A stretch of 64,000 nt of DNA from Nyssa sinensis (taxonomy: Eukaryota > Streptophyta > Magnoliopsida > Cornales > Nyssaceae): positions 20,911,071 through 20,975,070 of the forward strand of contig CM018052.1 in the NCBI GenBank assembly GCA_008638375.1, written 5' to 3'. Of this stretch, positions 1-11,483 are shown in pieces. Within the stretch, counting starts at the first letter, position 1, and each line of letters opens with the position of its first letter. A model generated the notes under the pieces. It was given only the letters and a program-made list of their open reading frames with translations, had not been told where the DNA came from and ran no database searches. The position numbers and the translations under genes are program-made.

Positions 1-898
1 CCCATCTTAGAAAGCACAACACAGGTTTGGCACAAGAGGATTGGCCATTTTCATCACACAGGTGTGTTGTATATGCAAAGGAAGCAGTTTGTGCAGGATT
101 CACCACCTCTAGAAGAGCACCTACCAAGTTGCCAAGCATGCCAGTTTGGCAAGCAAACCAGGCTGCCATTTCCTAAAACATTTTGGAGAGTTACTCAAAA
201 ATTGTAGCTGATTCACACAGACTTGGCAGGACCTCAGAGAACACCTTCTCTCAAAGGTAGCCTCTATTATATTGTTTTCATTGATGATCTAACCCGAATG
301 TGTTGGATTTTCTTTTTAAAATTCAAGTCAGAAGTTGCTGCTGTGTTCTGGAAGTTTAAATCAAATGTGGAGAACCAAAGTGGCTACAAAATTCAGGTTC
401 TGAGGTCTGATAATGGCAAGGAATACACCTCGGAACAATTCAATTTGTTTTGTGAAAAAACTGGGATTGAACATCAGTTGAGTGCTCCCTACACTCCACA
501 ACAAAATGGAGTTAGTGAAAGGAGGAACCAATTCATCATGGAGATGACTAGGTGTATGCTACACGAGAAAGGACTGCCAAAGAAATTTTGGGCAGAGGCA
601 GCAGACATAGCTGTTTTTCTTCAAAACAGACTACCCACAAAAGCAGTGCAGGATCATACACCATTTGAAGCATGACATGGGTGTAAACCTTCATTGAAAT
701 TTCTTAAAGTTTTTGGTTGCTTATGCTTTACCTATGTGCCTCAGGTTAAGCGTGATAAGCTTGATAAAAAAAGCTGTTCTTGGCATTTTTGTAGGTTACA
801 GTACAATATCCAAAGCTTACAAAGTATTTCAGCCAGAAACAAGAAACATGGTGATAAGTAGAGATGTGTATTTCATAGAGAATGAGCAGTGGAACTAG
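1..898 (+). pseudogene. copia GAG-pre-integrase and integrase core (broken)
   Basis: The first 180 bases encode the GAG-pre-integrase zinc-binding segment (WHKRIGH, then CQACQFGKQ). The integrase core follows at 223-675 with HTDLAGP, SDNGKEY and the PYTPQQNGVSERRN region. That is the D-D-E arrangement of retroviral-type integrases, which join cDNA to host DNA. An in-frame TAG lies near 207. A TGA at 673 follows PFEA, where family members usually have Trp. The sequence resumes in another frame at 713-898 (VLGIFVGYS, the usual copia linker) and stops at 896-898. Domain identity is certain; function is lost. Confidence 0.92.
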
Positions 899-1019
899 AA
901 AAATTCAAAGAGAAATTAGAATGAGAATTCAAATGATCTGGTGGATAATTCTCCTGTCAGAGGCACTAGGTTGTTGTCTGATATCTATTAAAGGTGCAAC
1001 ATTGTTGTATGTGAACTTG

Positions 1020-1887
1020 TAGGATATGAGGATGCAAAGAAGGATCAAAGGTGGATAGTTGCAATGCAAGAGGAGCTGTTCATGATTAAAAAAAATCAGA
1101 CCTGGAAGTTGTTGATAAACCTCAAGATAGAAAAATCATTGGGGTCAAATGGGTGTTCAGAACCAAGCTCAATGCTGATGGATCCATCAACAAACACAAA
1201 GCCATGCTTGTTGTTAAAGGATATGCTCAAATTTTTGGTGTAGATTATTCAGACACATTTGCACTAGTAGCTAGACTTGACACTATCAGGCTGCTACTTG
1301 CTGTTGCAGCACAAAAAGGCTGGAAAGTGTACCAGTTGGATGTAAAATCAGCATTTTTAAATGGTTTCTTGCAAGAAGAAATCTATGTTGAGCAACCAGA
1401 AGGTTTTGTGAAGAAAGGAGAAGAAAACAAAGTTTATCTCCTCAAGAAGGTTGTCTATGGATTGAAGCAAGCTCCAAGAGCCTGGTACAGCAGAATTGAT
1501 GATCACTTGCTAAGTTTAGGCTTCGTAAAAAGCCTATCTGAGTCCACTATTTATGTCAAGTACTGTGAGGTTGATATTTTTGTTATTTCTCTTTATGTAA
1601 ATGATCTTTTGGTGACTGGAAACAATGCAGCTTTGATTGATGAATTTAAGCTGGAAATGATGAAAGTATTTGAGATGACTAATCTTGGATTGATGACTTA
1701 CTTTCTCGGAATGGAGATCAAGCAGAGTCAAGATGAAATTTTCATTTGTCAAAAGAAGTATGCAAAGGAAATTCTCAAGAAGTTTCAAACGAAAGATTGC
1801 AAGTCAATGAGCACTCCTATGAATCAAAAGGAAAAGTTAAGGAAGATGGAATTGAAAAAGTTGATAAGGCACACTTTAGAAGTTTGA
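1020..1887 (+). pseudogene. copia reverse transcriptase domain (RVT_2), broken
   Basis: This is the polymerase domain that copies element RNA into cDNA. The N-terminal segment at 1020-1150 is out of frame. From 1153 the protein reads through RTKLNADGSINKHKA, the QLDVKSAFLNG motif, the YGLKQAPRAWY motif and LYVNDLLVTGNN. The catalytic box at 1594-1605 is YVND instead of YVDD, so one metal-binding Asp is replaced by Asn. After the KYAKEILKKF region the frame is lost near 1870. Lineage within copia was not assigned. Confidence 0.93.
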
Positions 1888-1898
1888 TTGGGTGACTA

Positions 1899-2534
1899 AT
1901 GTATCTTACAACAGCAGGACCTAATATCTTGATTGATATGAGTATTTTATCTCGATTCATGCATTGTGCAAGTGAAATGCACTTGAAGGCAGCTAAGAGG
2001 GTGGTTAGATACATCAAAGGCACAATCAACTTTGGCATCAAGTTCAAGAAAAGAAAGGAATTTAATTTGTTTGGTTTTTCTGACAGTGACTGGATAGGAT
2101 CCATTCATGACATGAAAAGTACCACAGGGTACTGTTTTAGTTTTGGATCAAGAGTTTTTTCATGGAGTTCTAAAAAACGAGAAACAACAGCTCAATCTTC
2201 TGCTGAAGCAGAGTTTGTTGCTGCAACTGCTACTGTAAATCAAGCTTTGTGGCTGAGGAAGATATTGAGTGATCTTCCTCTTGAGCAGAAAAAAGACACT
2301 AAGATCTTTGTTGATAATCAAGCTGCAATAGCTATTTCTCACAATCCAGTTTTTCATGAAAAAACTAAACATTTTAACATCAAGCTATTTTTCTTGAGGG
2401 AAGTGCAGAAGAATGGTGCTGTAACTCTTGTTTATTGCAGAACAAATGAGCAAATAGCTGATGTTTTTACTAAACCATTACCAGTTAGCAAGTTCAAGTT
2501 TTTGAGATTGAGACTTGGTGTTTGCAGTCTCTAA
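1899..2534 (+). pseudogene. copia RNase H domain and polyprotein C-terminus
   Basis: This is the RNase H domain that removes the RNA strand during reverse transcription. Visible motifs are FSDSDWIGS, KRETTAQSSAEAEFVAA and IFVDNQAAIAI. The C-terminal tail (EQIADVFTKPLP, then FKFLRLRLGV) is typical of copia elements. The ORF is open to its natural stop and is followed after a few bases by the polypurine tract. It is in a different frame from the RT segment, so it is separated from it by a frameshift near 1870-1890. Confidence 0.92.
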
Positions 2535-2546
2535 AGCAAGGAGGAG

Positions 2547-2840
2547 TGTTAGTTGATGTGTTTAGAACTGCTGCCAAGTTGTCATGTTTTGAATATTTTA
2601 AAATATTGTTTTCTAGTGTTTAGGAGTTTGTTATTTTTTGATTAATCATATGTGATCAAAGCTTATTTTTAGGACCATGATCTTAGTGGTTAGTTATTAA
2701 TTTTCAAGTCTTTTTAATGTAAGTTCAGAGTTTAATAAATTATCCCTCCTTCGACATAATCTCTGGTATTCTTTTCTCTAATCTTCATCTTTCTTTCCTT
2801 CAAAGTTGTCTTTGTTTTCTGTTGCAACCTCAAAACAACA
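2547..2840 (+). repeat. 3' LTR of the copia element
   Basis: The LTR begins TGTTAG directly after a purine tract (AAGCAAGGAGGAG) and probably ends ...AACA at 2840, giving about 294 bp with the TG...CA form. An alternative end is CCAAACA a few bases on. The partner 5' LTR is outside the window, so the right boundary is tentative. Confidence 0.7.
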
Positions 2841-4424
2841 CCAAACAGAATACAACCTTCTAATAATTACTTGGGGCGTGAGTTCAAGTCTCACTTTTTT
2901 CATTAGAGGGATGTGAGTATTATTTCTACACAGTCATGGAGTGGACTGATTTATCCGTTCAGGATTGGTTGGTGATTTGTAATTATGTAACATTGTTGAG
3001 TTGAGTTAAGTTGAGTTGAGTTGAGCTGATTGTAATATTTTAATATCCCTTACTTCTAAAATCGACAAAATGAGGAGAATAGTTAGAACATGGTGCCCAT
3101 CACTCTGAAATTATAGAACTCACATCACAGGTTGAGGAACCTCTGCTCTCCCTGGAATGTGATGACCACGTAAATTAATAATAATATTGAATCCAAAATA
3201 CATTTAATTTTTTAATATAAAAATTAATATTAAATTATCAATAAATTAATAAATTGACGTCATAATACACCAACATATAATATTTTACTGTTAAATTTAG
3301 TAAAACTTTGATCTTAATCAAATCGATATAATTGAATTTCATAAATTGTATCCACCGGGTCTAAAAAATTGAAGTGAAATCCATTAACGGCCCAACCAAA
3401 AGTGACTATACTAGTATTACTTATAATAATTGATAAATAAATAGCCATTAGCTATTAACTTGAATGATATTTCTTAGGGATAATTAAGATGACCTCTTTT
3501 GAATTATCTTATATTATAAGAAAGGTTAGTGTAATATACAAGAGAAGTTAGTGTAATTATCCGTATTTTATATTATTCTAAAGGTAAAGATACAAGATTC
3601 AAAATCCAATTGGGATATGAATGGGTGCGTAATAATAATAACAATAATAATAATAATAATAATAATTGGGGTTGTTTAATAAGTTGCTCTAGTTTGATTC
3701 ATTAAAATTAATCAACTTTAAATTGGGTTCAAGTTTGATTTATTTATATCTCGATCTTGAATGAGCTTCTAGTCAAGTCGAGTTTAATTTGTTATATAAC
3801 ATTATAACACTTCTTATCAAGTCTAACTTAATTTTAAAATTCGATCTCGAACGAACTTTTAATCAAATTGATCACATGTCAAGTTCAAGTAGCTTCAATT
3901 TACAACCCTAAATATTAATGATGATGATGATGATAAATAATCTATTAATAACTCCTTGTTGATGTATCTTAAGTCATTTCTTAAATTTTTTGATATTTAT
4001 CAAAGATGGGGATATTACCAACGCAACATTAACTTTTACCAGAAAAGAATGCTCTTACCAAGGACAAGTTAGCCCATATTACCAAACACAACAATGAATG
4101 AATTTACAATCAAAACAAAACGAGGGAGAAAATGAAACAAACCGACGTCTTCATTGTAAGTGTAGAATAACTCAAGTTTCTAAAAAAATTTGGTTAGCAT
4201 CACAGGATTCTTTTGCGGAATTCAAAAACTAATATTAGGATTCTTATGGGTTAAAACTAAAAGTTTTAAGAACCAATGAAATTCCTTTATTGACAATTCT
4301 TATAGCATTTGCATCTCTAGCAGGCTAGTTATATGATCCTATTAGCTAAAATAGCCTGTCTTTTTCTTAAAAAAAAAAACACTCAGTCAACAGATTAGCC
4401 AGCACACTAGCTAAACTAACTTTG
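2841..4424. other. AT-rich intergenic DNA with a SINE-like scrap
   Basis: No coding region was recognised. At 2868-3030 there is a B-box-like GAGTTCAAGTCTC followed 100 bp later by a TTGAG-type simple repeat, which resembles the end of a tRNA-derived SINE. No clear A box was found, so this is weak. The remainder holds (AAT)n near 3630-3665, (ATG)n near 3918-3932 and AT-rich sequence. Confidence 0.45.
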
Positions 4425-6530
4425 AACTATCCTGCTTGGCTAGCCCATGAGATAAAACATTTGTTTAATTCTAAGAAGGGTAAACAAGGTTGGATGAGTA
4501 TTAAGATTGATTTAGAGAAAGCCTATGATAGACTAGAATGGGGCTTCATAGAACAAGTTATGAAAACATTGGGATTTCATGAAATTTTTATCCACTGGAT
4601 TAATATGTGCATTTCGTCAGTCACTTTTTAGGTTTTAATTAATGGTAGTCCATCTAATGTCTTCCATTCTAGAGGTATTAGACAAGGGGATCCGCTATCT
4701 CCGTATCTATTCATAATGTGTATGGAATGTTTATCTAGTCTTTTAAATTCTGAACTTGAAACTCCTTGGTTAGATTCAAAGAGCAAAAGTAATCAGTTTA
4801 AACAATTGGTTGAGAGAATTGAAAAAAGACTGCAAGGTTGGAAGGCCAAGACATTATCAAGAGCTGGTCGTGAGACATTAATAAGATTAGTATCATCAAC
4901 AATGCCCCAACATAATATGAATTGTTATTTGATTCCAAGAAAAATTAGGAAAACAATTGATCGAATGTAAATGAACTTTTCATGGGGTCATAATGCAAAT
5001 CGTAATGGTCTTAATTGGGTAAAATGGGATCATGTATGTCTAGAAAAGAATAAAGGGGGGGAGGGGGGGGGGGTTAGGAATTCGTAATACAAATGATATT
5101 AATTTGGCAGCCATGGCTAAATTAGGATGAAAAATCTTAAATGATCGTAACAATATTTGGGTTTCTCAAGTCAGGGATAAATATCTTTGAATATATACCA
5201 AACCAAATGTTGAGTACCATTGATTAGGATTTTGAAAGTCAGTGATTGTATTTTGGAAAATAAACAATGGAATATGGAGAAATTGACCCAACTTGTGGGA
5301 TACACTTTAAGTAATATCATTAGGAGCTTTCTTATTCTAGTGTCATATGTTGGGGATAATATGTGGTGGGAATTAGAGACAAAGGGGCTATTCTCTCAAA
5401 AATTAGCTACATAACTAGCAAGGGATTTAAGATGTAGGGATAGAGTCCATAATGTTCGTCAACAAAAAAACCCATTTTGCATGGATTTGAAAATTACGAT
5501 GTGCTCCTAAAATTAAATCTTTTTATGGCTAATTTTACGTAATAGATTGCCTATAAAGACCTTACTTAATAGACGGGATATTAAGGTGGATTTATATTGT
5601 GATTTATGTCCTAACAAAATAGAAACTCAGGACCATTTGTTCATACATTGTAGAGGTGTGCGATATATTTGGAATTTCATTGGAGGAGTTTGTGAAAGCC
5701 CCAAAATGGGGGATGATAATATCATTGAATGGATAAAGAAAATTTCCATGCATAACCAAAACAATGGAAGTATTGGAGAGAAAGTGGCTACCATCCTTTG
5801 GCAAATTTGGTGTTAGCAAAATGATAGGATTTTTTGTCATGATAAGTTTTATCATTTTCTAATTATAGAAAGAGCAACCAACATGTATAGGGATTATTTC
5901 ATGATAAATGATTGGATAAATTATGGTCTAGTATATCAAGGTAGAGCAAAAGAGTGAGATTTATTAGGTAGATTCCACTAGGAAAGAAAAAATTAAATTT
6001 TGACGGATCCAAAAAGGGTGAGATTCTATCAAATGGAATTGGTGTTATTCTTAAGAATGAAACATGAGAGATATGTTGGGCTTTTTCAGGGTGGTATAAT
6101 GGTAACTATTCAGTTCCTCAATTAGAGCCTCTAGCCTTACGAGAATGACTACTAAGAGTTGATATTCAGGATGGTATACGATAGAGATCGATGGTGATTC
6201 AAAGTTTATTATTAATTATTTATTGGGAAAAGAGAGGTGCCCCTAGAAGGTTTATAGTATTTTAAAGGATTGTGTCAATATTATTAGAAAAAAAAAAAAA
6301 AAAAAAAGGTCTTCAAGTTACTTTTAAACATATATTTAGAAAAGCAAATTGTGCGACTAATTGGTTAGCAAATAAAGCTCCTAGGAGGAAACAATATGTT
6401 GTATGGTCAGATAATTTTCCTACTGTTTAAGAGGTATTATATTTGATGATATTCGAGGGAGGAGCTTAGAAAGAATGGTTTAGTCCTAACCAAAAAAAAT
6501 GTTATGATTATTCTTAACTTGTTTTTATCT
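4425..6530 (+). mobile_element. LINE (non-LTR retrotransposon) ORF2 remnant
   Basis: Fragments of a plant LINE ORF2 appear in order. RT comes first: SIKIDLEKAYDRLEW at 4490-4540, then [11 protein letters not shown] at 4680-4712. Next is the post-RT segment ([20 protein letters not shown], about 4840-4900; GGLGIRNTNDINLAAMAKLG, about 5070-5130, interrupted by a G run). Then the zf-RVT zinc-binding segment (LYCDLCPNK...DHLFIHC, 5590-5650) and the start of an RNase H (KLNFDGSKKG, 5993-6020). The FADD/YADD catalytic block that should follow the [11 protein letters not shown] segment is absent: the sequence jumps at about 4765-4785 to the post-RT part. Many stops and frameshifts. The 5' end is truncated, as is usual for LINEs. 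It ends near an (AT)n tract. Confidence 0.9.
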
Positions 6531-6539
6531 GGGTTTATT

Positions 6540-6544
<5 letters not shown>

Positions 6545-6571
<27 letters not shown>

Positions 6572-6572
6572 T
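6545..6572. repeat. (AT)n microsatellite
   Basis: An uninterrupted run of alternating AT lies just past the LINE remnant. The sequence between here and 6725 is AT-rich and unremarkable. Confidence 0.95.
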
Positions 6573-6725
6573 ACCATTAAAAAATTATCATTATAATTTG
6601 ATTGTTAAAATATTTTGAATTAAAAAATCAAATTCAAAAACATATCTAAAGACTAAAGAGTAATGTAGGCTAAAAAACACTTTAAAGTTGACCTTTAAAA
6701 ATTAACAAGCAAAAATAAAAATGAA

Positions 6726-8230
6726 GGATTTTTAATTAAAATAGCTAGCAGAATAGCTCTAAATAGAGTTGCTCTAAATAGTTAGCAGAATAGCTCTAAA
6801 TACTCTATTTTCTCTCTCTCTCGCCCAGCCGTCGCTCGGTCCCGTCGGCGCACCACGACACCGCTGATCTCTCTCATGAATTCTGACAAATCCATGATTG
6901 ACGCAGCCTCCAGTTGGTCTTGGAGTTTGCGGCAACTCATCTATAGCCGACTGGAACATGATGGCTTTATGGGAGTAAAATGATCTCACGTCTAATGCAG
7001 GTTGGTGGGTTCCATTGCACAGAAGCCTTCAAGGAAACCATTCTCCCTGCATTTTGCTCTCAAGTCATGCTACAAGGAAACCATTCTCTCTGCATTATGC
7101 TCTCAAGTCATGCTATCTCAATCCCAAAAAGAAGCGTTGGGTTACGAGTAAATTTGTTGCCGCCAGGGGCCCGTGGAACATTGTACTGCCACTTTGTTGT
7201 AAAATGTTTTTTGGTAAATCTTTGTGTTTGTTGGCCATTGATGAGATGGCAAAAAATAACCCAATTAAGAGTGTCTTTGAGAGAGAGAGAGAGATTATTT
7301 AAAGAGGAATGGAACAATTTTTTATTTGTTATTTTATCTTGGTGCTTCAATCTTGATTTCAATTTGTAATGTGCAGTGTCTTTTTTTTTTTTCCTCTTGA
7401 TTCAAATTTATAAAAGTTGGCTTTATTGATTCATATGTCTTTCAGGAAATGATATTTTATACTTTTTTCAAGGCACTAATTTGGCTTGGTTTTAATGTCT
7501 AATTAAAAAAAAATTGTTTGTTATCCCAGGAATAAAAAGTGTTTTTTGGGAAATTTTACACATTTATGAAAGTGTAAAATTTACACTTTTCACAGTGAAT
7601 AAACTTTTAATCAATATGTTTCAAATACTTTTTTTTTTTTTTTTTCACATTTCTTCTAGCTTAAAAGTTTTTTTTGACCATATAACATATGGCTCAAGAA
7701 CTTAATAAAATTAATAGCAATTGAGATTTTTCTCAATATTTATGAAAGTGTAAAATTTTACACATTTCGGTTAAACGAAGTCTTTCACCATAACAGTATA
7801 AAACTTGACACACTTGCTGAGACAAATTTTACAGTTTTGGATCAATTTTTTTTCTTCAAATTTTTATACGTAATATGGATCTTATTTGATAAATCTCGAG
7901 TTTCAGAATCCAAATATATAAATTTTATTAAAAATTGATCTATAATTTATAAGTTATTTAATTTTAAAATCTTGAACACCTTTTTAAAAGAGATGCACTA
8001 TTCACACGACTAATCTAAGTAACACGAGTGTTTTGCACCTAATTTTAGAAAGAAAAAAAAATGTGTTTTATTCGCCGAAAGTTTGAAGGGCCTTATGGGT
8101 TACTAAGATTTGCATTGAATCTTATGATAGTTTTTATTCTTTTCATAGATTTGTAACTAAATAATCCTTAAAAAAAAAAAGTTAATTAGTCTCAAATCCC
8201 TTTCAAAGATATTTTATTATTATAAAATCT
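6726..8230 (+). repeat. Tandem duplication, copy 1 (non-coding, about 1.5 kb)
   Basis: This copy matches 8232-9730 along nearly its whole length at an offset of about 1.5 kb. Shared landmarks are a CT-rich leader, a GC-rich block (GTCGGCGCACCACGACACC, about 6844-6862), CTCTCATGAATTC, a TGAGATG-containing block near 7240, the stretch with GTGTAAAATTT, and a tail with CTTATGGGTTA. Copy 1 carries a private 43-bp tandem duplication (7030-7072 and 7073-7115). Short ORFs in it are not conserved in reading frame with copy 2. Origin unknown. Confidence 0.85.
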
Positions 8231-8231
8231 A

Positions 8232-9730
8232 AGGATTTTTCCATTTAGGATGCAAGACAGTCAAGTTACATGCTCTATTCTCTCTCATCCGATCTATTCT
8301 CTATCATCTTTCTCTCTTCCCACACTTGATTTTCTCTCTCTCACCCAACCCCGTCGCTGTCGCTCGGTCTCGTCGGCGCACCACGACACCACTGATCTCT
8401 CTCATGAATTCCGACAAATCCAAGATTGACGCAGCCTCTAGTTGATCAGTCGCCACTTTTTGGAGTTTGCGGCAACTCAGCTCTAACCGATTGGAACATG
8501 ATGACTTTATGGGAGTAAAATGATCTCACATCTAGTGCAGATTGGTGGGCTCCATTGCATAGAAGCCTTCAAGGAAACCATTCCTTCTGCATTATGCTCT
8601 CAAGTCATGTTATCTCAAATCCCAAAAAGAGGCGTTGGGTTTCTAGTAAATTTGCTGCCACCAGGAGCCCAAGGAACATTATACCGTCACTTTACTATAA
8701 TTTTTTTTTTGGCAATTACACTTTACTGTAAGTTGCTTGACCAATAACAATTGTTGCATCAATTGCCCCCAAATCTTTGTGTTTGTTGGCCATTGATGAG
8801 ATGATGATAAATAGTCCAATTAAGAGTGTCTTTCAGAGAAAAATCGATGAGAGAGAGATTATTTAGAGAGGACCGGAACAATTTTTTATTTGTTATTTTA
8901 TCTTGATGCTTCAATCTTGATTTCAATTTGTAATGTATAGTTTCCCTTCTTTTCTTTTTTTCCTCTTGATTCAAATCTATAAAAATTGGCTTTAATGATT
9001 CACATATATCTTTTAGGAAATGATATTTTATACATTTTTCTAGGCACCGATTTGGCTTGGCTTTAATGTTAGCTTTAATGTCTAATTAAAAAAAAAAAAA
9101 ATTGTTTGTTATCCCAAGAATAAAGTTTTTTTTTTTTTGAAAATTTTTATACATCTATGAAAGTGTACACAGCAAGTAAATTTTTAATCACTATATTTCA
9201 AATATTTTTTTTTTGCATTTCTTCTACCTTAAAAGTTTTTTTTATCATTCAACGCGTGACTCAAGAACTCAATAAAACAACTAGCAATTGAAATTTTTCT
9301 TAATATTTATGAAAGTGTAAAATTTCACACATTTTCACTAGACAAAGTCTTTCACCAAAACCAGTATAAAATTTTACACACTTGCTAAGACAAGTTTTAC
9401 AATTTTGAATCGATTTTTTTTTCAAAATTTCATATATAATATAAATCTTATTTTAGAGACCTCTAAAGTTTTAGAGTCCAAATATATAAATTTTATTAAA
9501 ACCAAATCTATAATTTATAAGCTATTTAATTTTAAAATCTTGAACACCTTGTCCACATGATTTAAACAACCCAAGGGTGTTTTACACCTGAGTTTTGAAA
9601 GGAAAAAAAAAATGTTTTAGTCATCGAAAGTTTAAAAGACCTTATGGGTTAATAAGTTTTGCATTGGATCTAATGATAACTTTTATTCTTTTCATGAATT
9701 TGTAACTAAATAACCCATTGAAAAAAAACC
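8232..9730 (+). repeat. Tandem duplication, copy 2 (non-coding, about 1.5 kb)
   Basis: This is the second copy of the 6726-8230 unit, with many substitutions and small indels, so the duplication is not recent. The GC-rich block recurs at 8372-8391 and the GTGTAAAATTTCACAC stretch at about 9316. Copy 2 has an extra segment at 8698-8775 and only one version of the 43-bp block. The units adjoin almost directly, which argues against an LTR pair. Confidence 0.85.
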
Positions 9731-11434
9731 ACACAAGTTTGTTTCTATTTTGTTTTCTATTTAAATTGAAAGCAAAAGCATATTCGATAGTTGTTGCGTC
9801 GAGTAGTTTTTTTGCCGTGCATCCATTCACAAATGGAGCTAAAAGGGGTGGCAGCAGCTCTTCATTTCATTAAAAAACAAGCAAAAAAAAAAACCTTTTT
9901 AACATTTTCAGAAACAGCCAAGAAACAAAACAAGTTGACAATGATCTTTTCTGTCATGTTCTTTAAATTTTTGTAAGCATAAAAAATTAAAAATAAAAGA
10001 AGAGATAACACGAGCGATTAGGTATTGCATACAATCAATGGTTTTGGTTTGTGTAACACATTTTACTAATGCCTCGAACCTTGTCAAATTCAAAGAAAAA
10101 TGGGTATGAAAGAAAGAAGTAGAAAACACACACCAACACATTCACAGGTTTTATAAAAGGCTTGTTTCTGACTTATTATTCTATGGAGACATGAACCAAT
10201 CAAGACATGATTCAATTTACCCAACACACACACACACACATGAACATAAAACCAGTCCCGAGAGTCATAGCTTTTCATTTTCCAGAAACCATATGTATTA
10301 CTCAATGACATAGAAAGTCCTTTTGTTTGTATCTTCCCCCCCTAGAACAGGAAGGTAAAATCCAACAATTATCACAAAGCTGTATTCAACGGCAAAAATA
10401 AATTTCTTGGTAACTAGTCTTAGTACCAAAGACTAAACCTTATTTAATATATATATATATATATATATATGCTCACAAGCACATATTGACACTGCTCTCA
10501 AACCTCTCTTCATAGGAACTAGGGAGAGCAAACACAGGTGAACAATAGCCAGATGAACTAGGAATAAGCACACCCAAAAAGAACTGCACTCAACAATTAA
10601 CAATGAGATTGCCACCCTCATCAAAAGCCCAGAAAATCCTATAAATCAAACAAAATTATGTTATTTCTCTCAAAACAATCCGAAATGTTTAGGCATGGGA
10701 TTTTACAGGCTTGCTAACAATTAGATGACATCCTCACAAGTACATCCAACCAAAATCAGATTTTGAAGGTACCTAAGATATTGTTAAGAAGCGAGTTAAC
10801 ATGTAAATTAAAATTGCACTGCCCAGGAAAATTAAAATTGGGTTAAATAAAAAAACATTTTACTCGGAAACTTAATCACACAATTGTAACATTCCTGCAC
10901 TGTCATGGTATCCAATCCAAATGCAGTTGATTGGCATATTGGGATGTGAGAGCCACTTAACAATATATACAGCATACTCAATCGATGCAAATCAATATAT
11001 ATAAGTCTCTGCACTGTAATTGTCCCTCAAACAATGTAAAATTTACAATTTCTGTTGGCAGAACCAACTTTTATCGTGGCACAAAGCAATAATGCATTAA
11101 TTTAAAAAATCATTCCAATAAAAGAAATTGTCAATCTAACATCATAGTATTCAACAGCTGAATATGCTTTTACTTATGTAAAATTACATAACGGCTAAAT
11201 ATGAATTTATTTTATTATGTTACACAATCATAACATCAATCAAGGAAGAAACAAGGGATGGTTGGAGAAATAAGGGGAAAATGACGAAGCTATATATCTA
11301 ATTCTCTGAATGGGGTTACACGATTGAAATTTGTCCTCAGATGCTCAGGTTAAAAAAGGTCAGTGATAATGTATGGTAGGATTAGCTGTGTTTACAAATC
11401 TAAAGAAAGATAGTTAGCAATCAAGACTACATAC
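9731..11434. other. Intergenic DNA, no gene recognised
   Basis: AT-rich sequence with short simple repeats: (CA)n near 10225-10240 and (AT)n near 10446-10470. The longest ORFs are under 80 codons and carry no recognised motif. If the candidate exon at 11435-11483 belongs to a minus-strand gene, part of this stretch could be its 3' region, but nothing shows it. Confidence 0.5.
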
Positions 11435-11483
11435 CTATTGTTATTCCAATTGGCAGCCAATCCATTATAGATCTTCACATGAC
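11435..11483 (-). other. Candidate orphan exon (49 nt) with strong splice sites
   Basis: On the minus strand, 49 nt lie between an acceptor-like TTATCTGCAG and a donor-like GTATGTAG. Read in the one open phase it gives HVKIYNGLAANWNNN, a composition that looks coding. I do not recognise the protein and found no flanking exons. It could be a remnant of a neighbouring gene, a non-coding RNA exon, or chance. Confidence 0.28.

Larger units (their letters stand above)
1..2840 (+). mobile_element. Ty1/copia LTR retrotransposon, 3' part, decayed
   Basis: The polyprotein is read in copia order: GAG-pre-integrase, integrase, reverse transcriptase, RNase H, then a purine tract (2534-2546) and a 3' LTR. 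The 5' LTR, gag and protease lie left of the window. The reading frame is broken by stops near 207 and 673, by frameshifts near 770 and 1870, and by a degraded stretch at 900-1150, so no full polyprotein can be made. The integrase-before-RT order excludes Ty3/gypsy. Target-site duplications cannot be checked because the left end is missing. Confidence 0.93.

Noticed and set aside
6774..7369. Overlapping ORFs in copy 1 of the tandem duplication
   Set aside because: The frames are not maintained in copy 2, which differs by indels, so selection on a protein is unlikely.
6726..9730. An LTR retrotransposon with 1.5-kb LTRs
   Set aside because: The two repeats are nearly adjacent with no interior, primer site or TG...CA ends. 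Tandem duplication explains it better.
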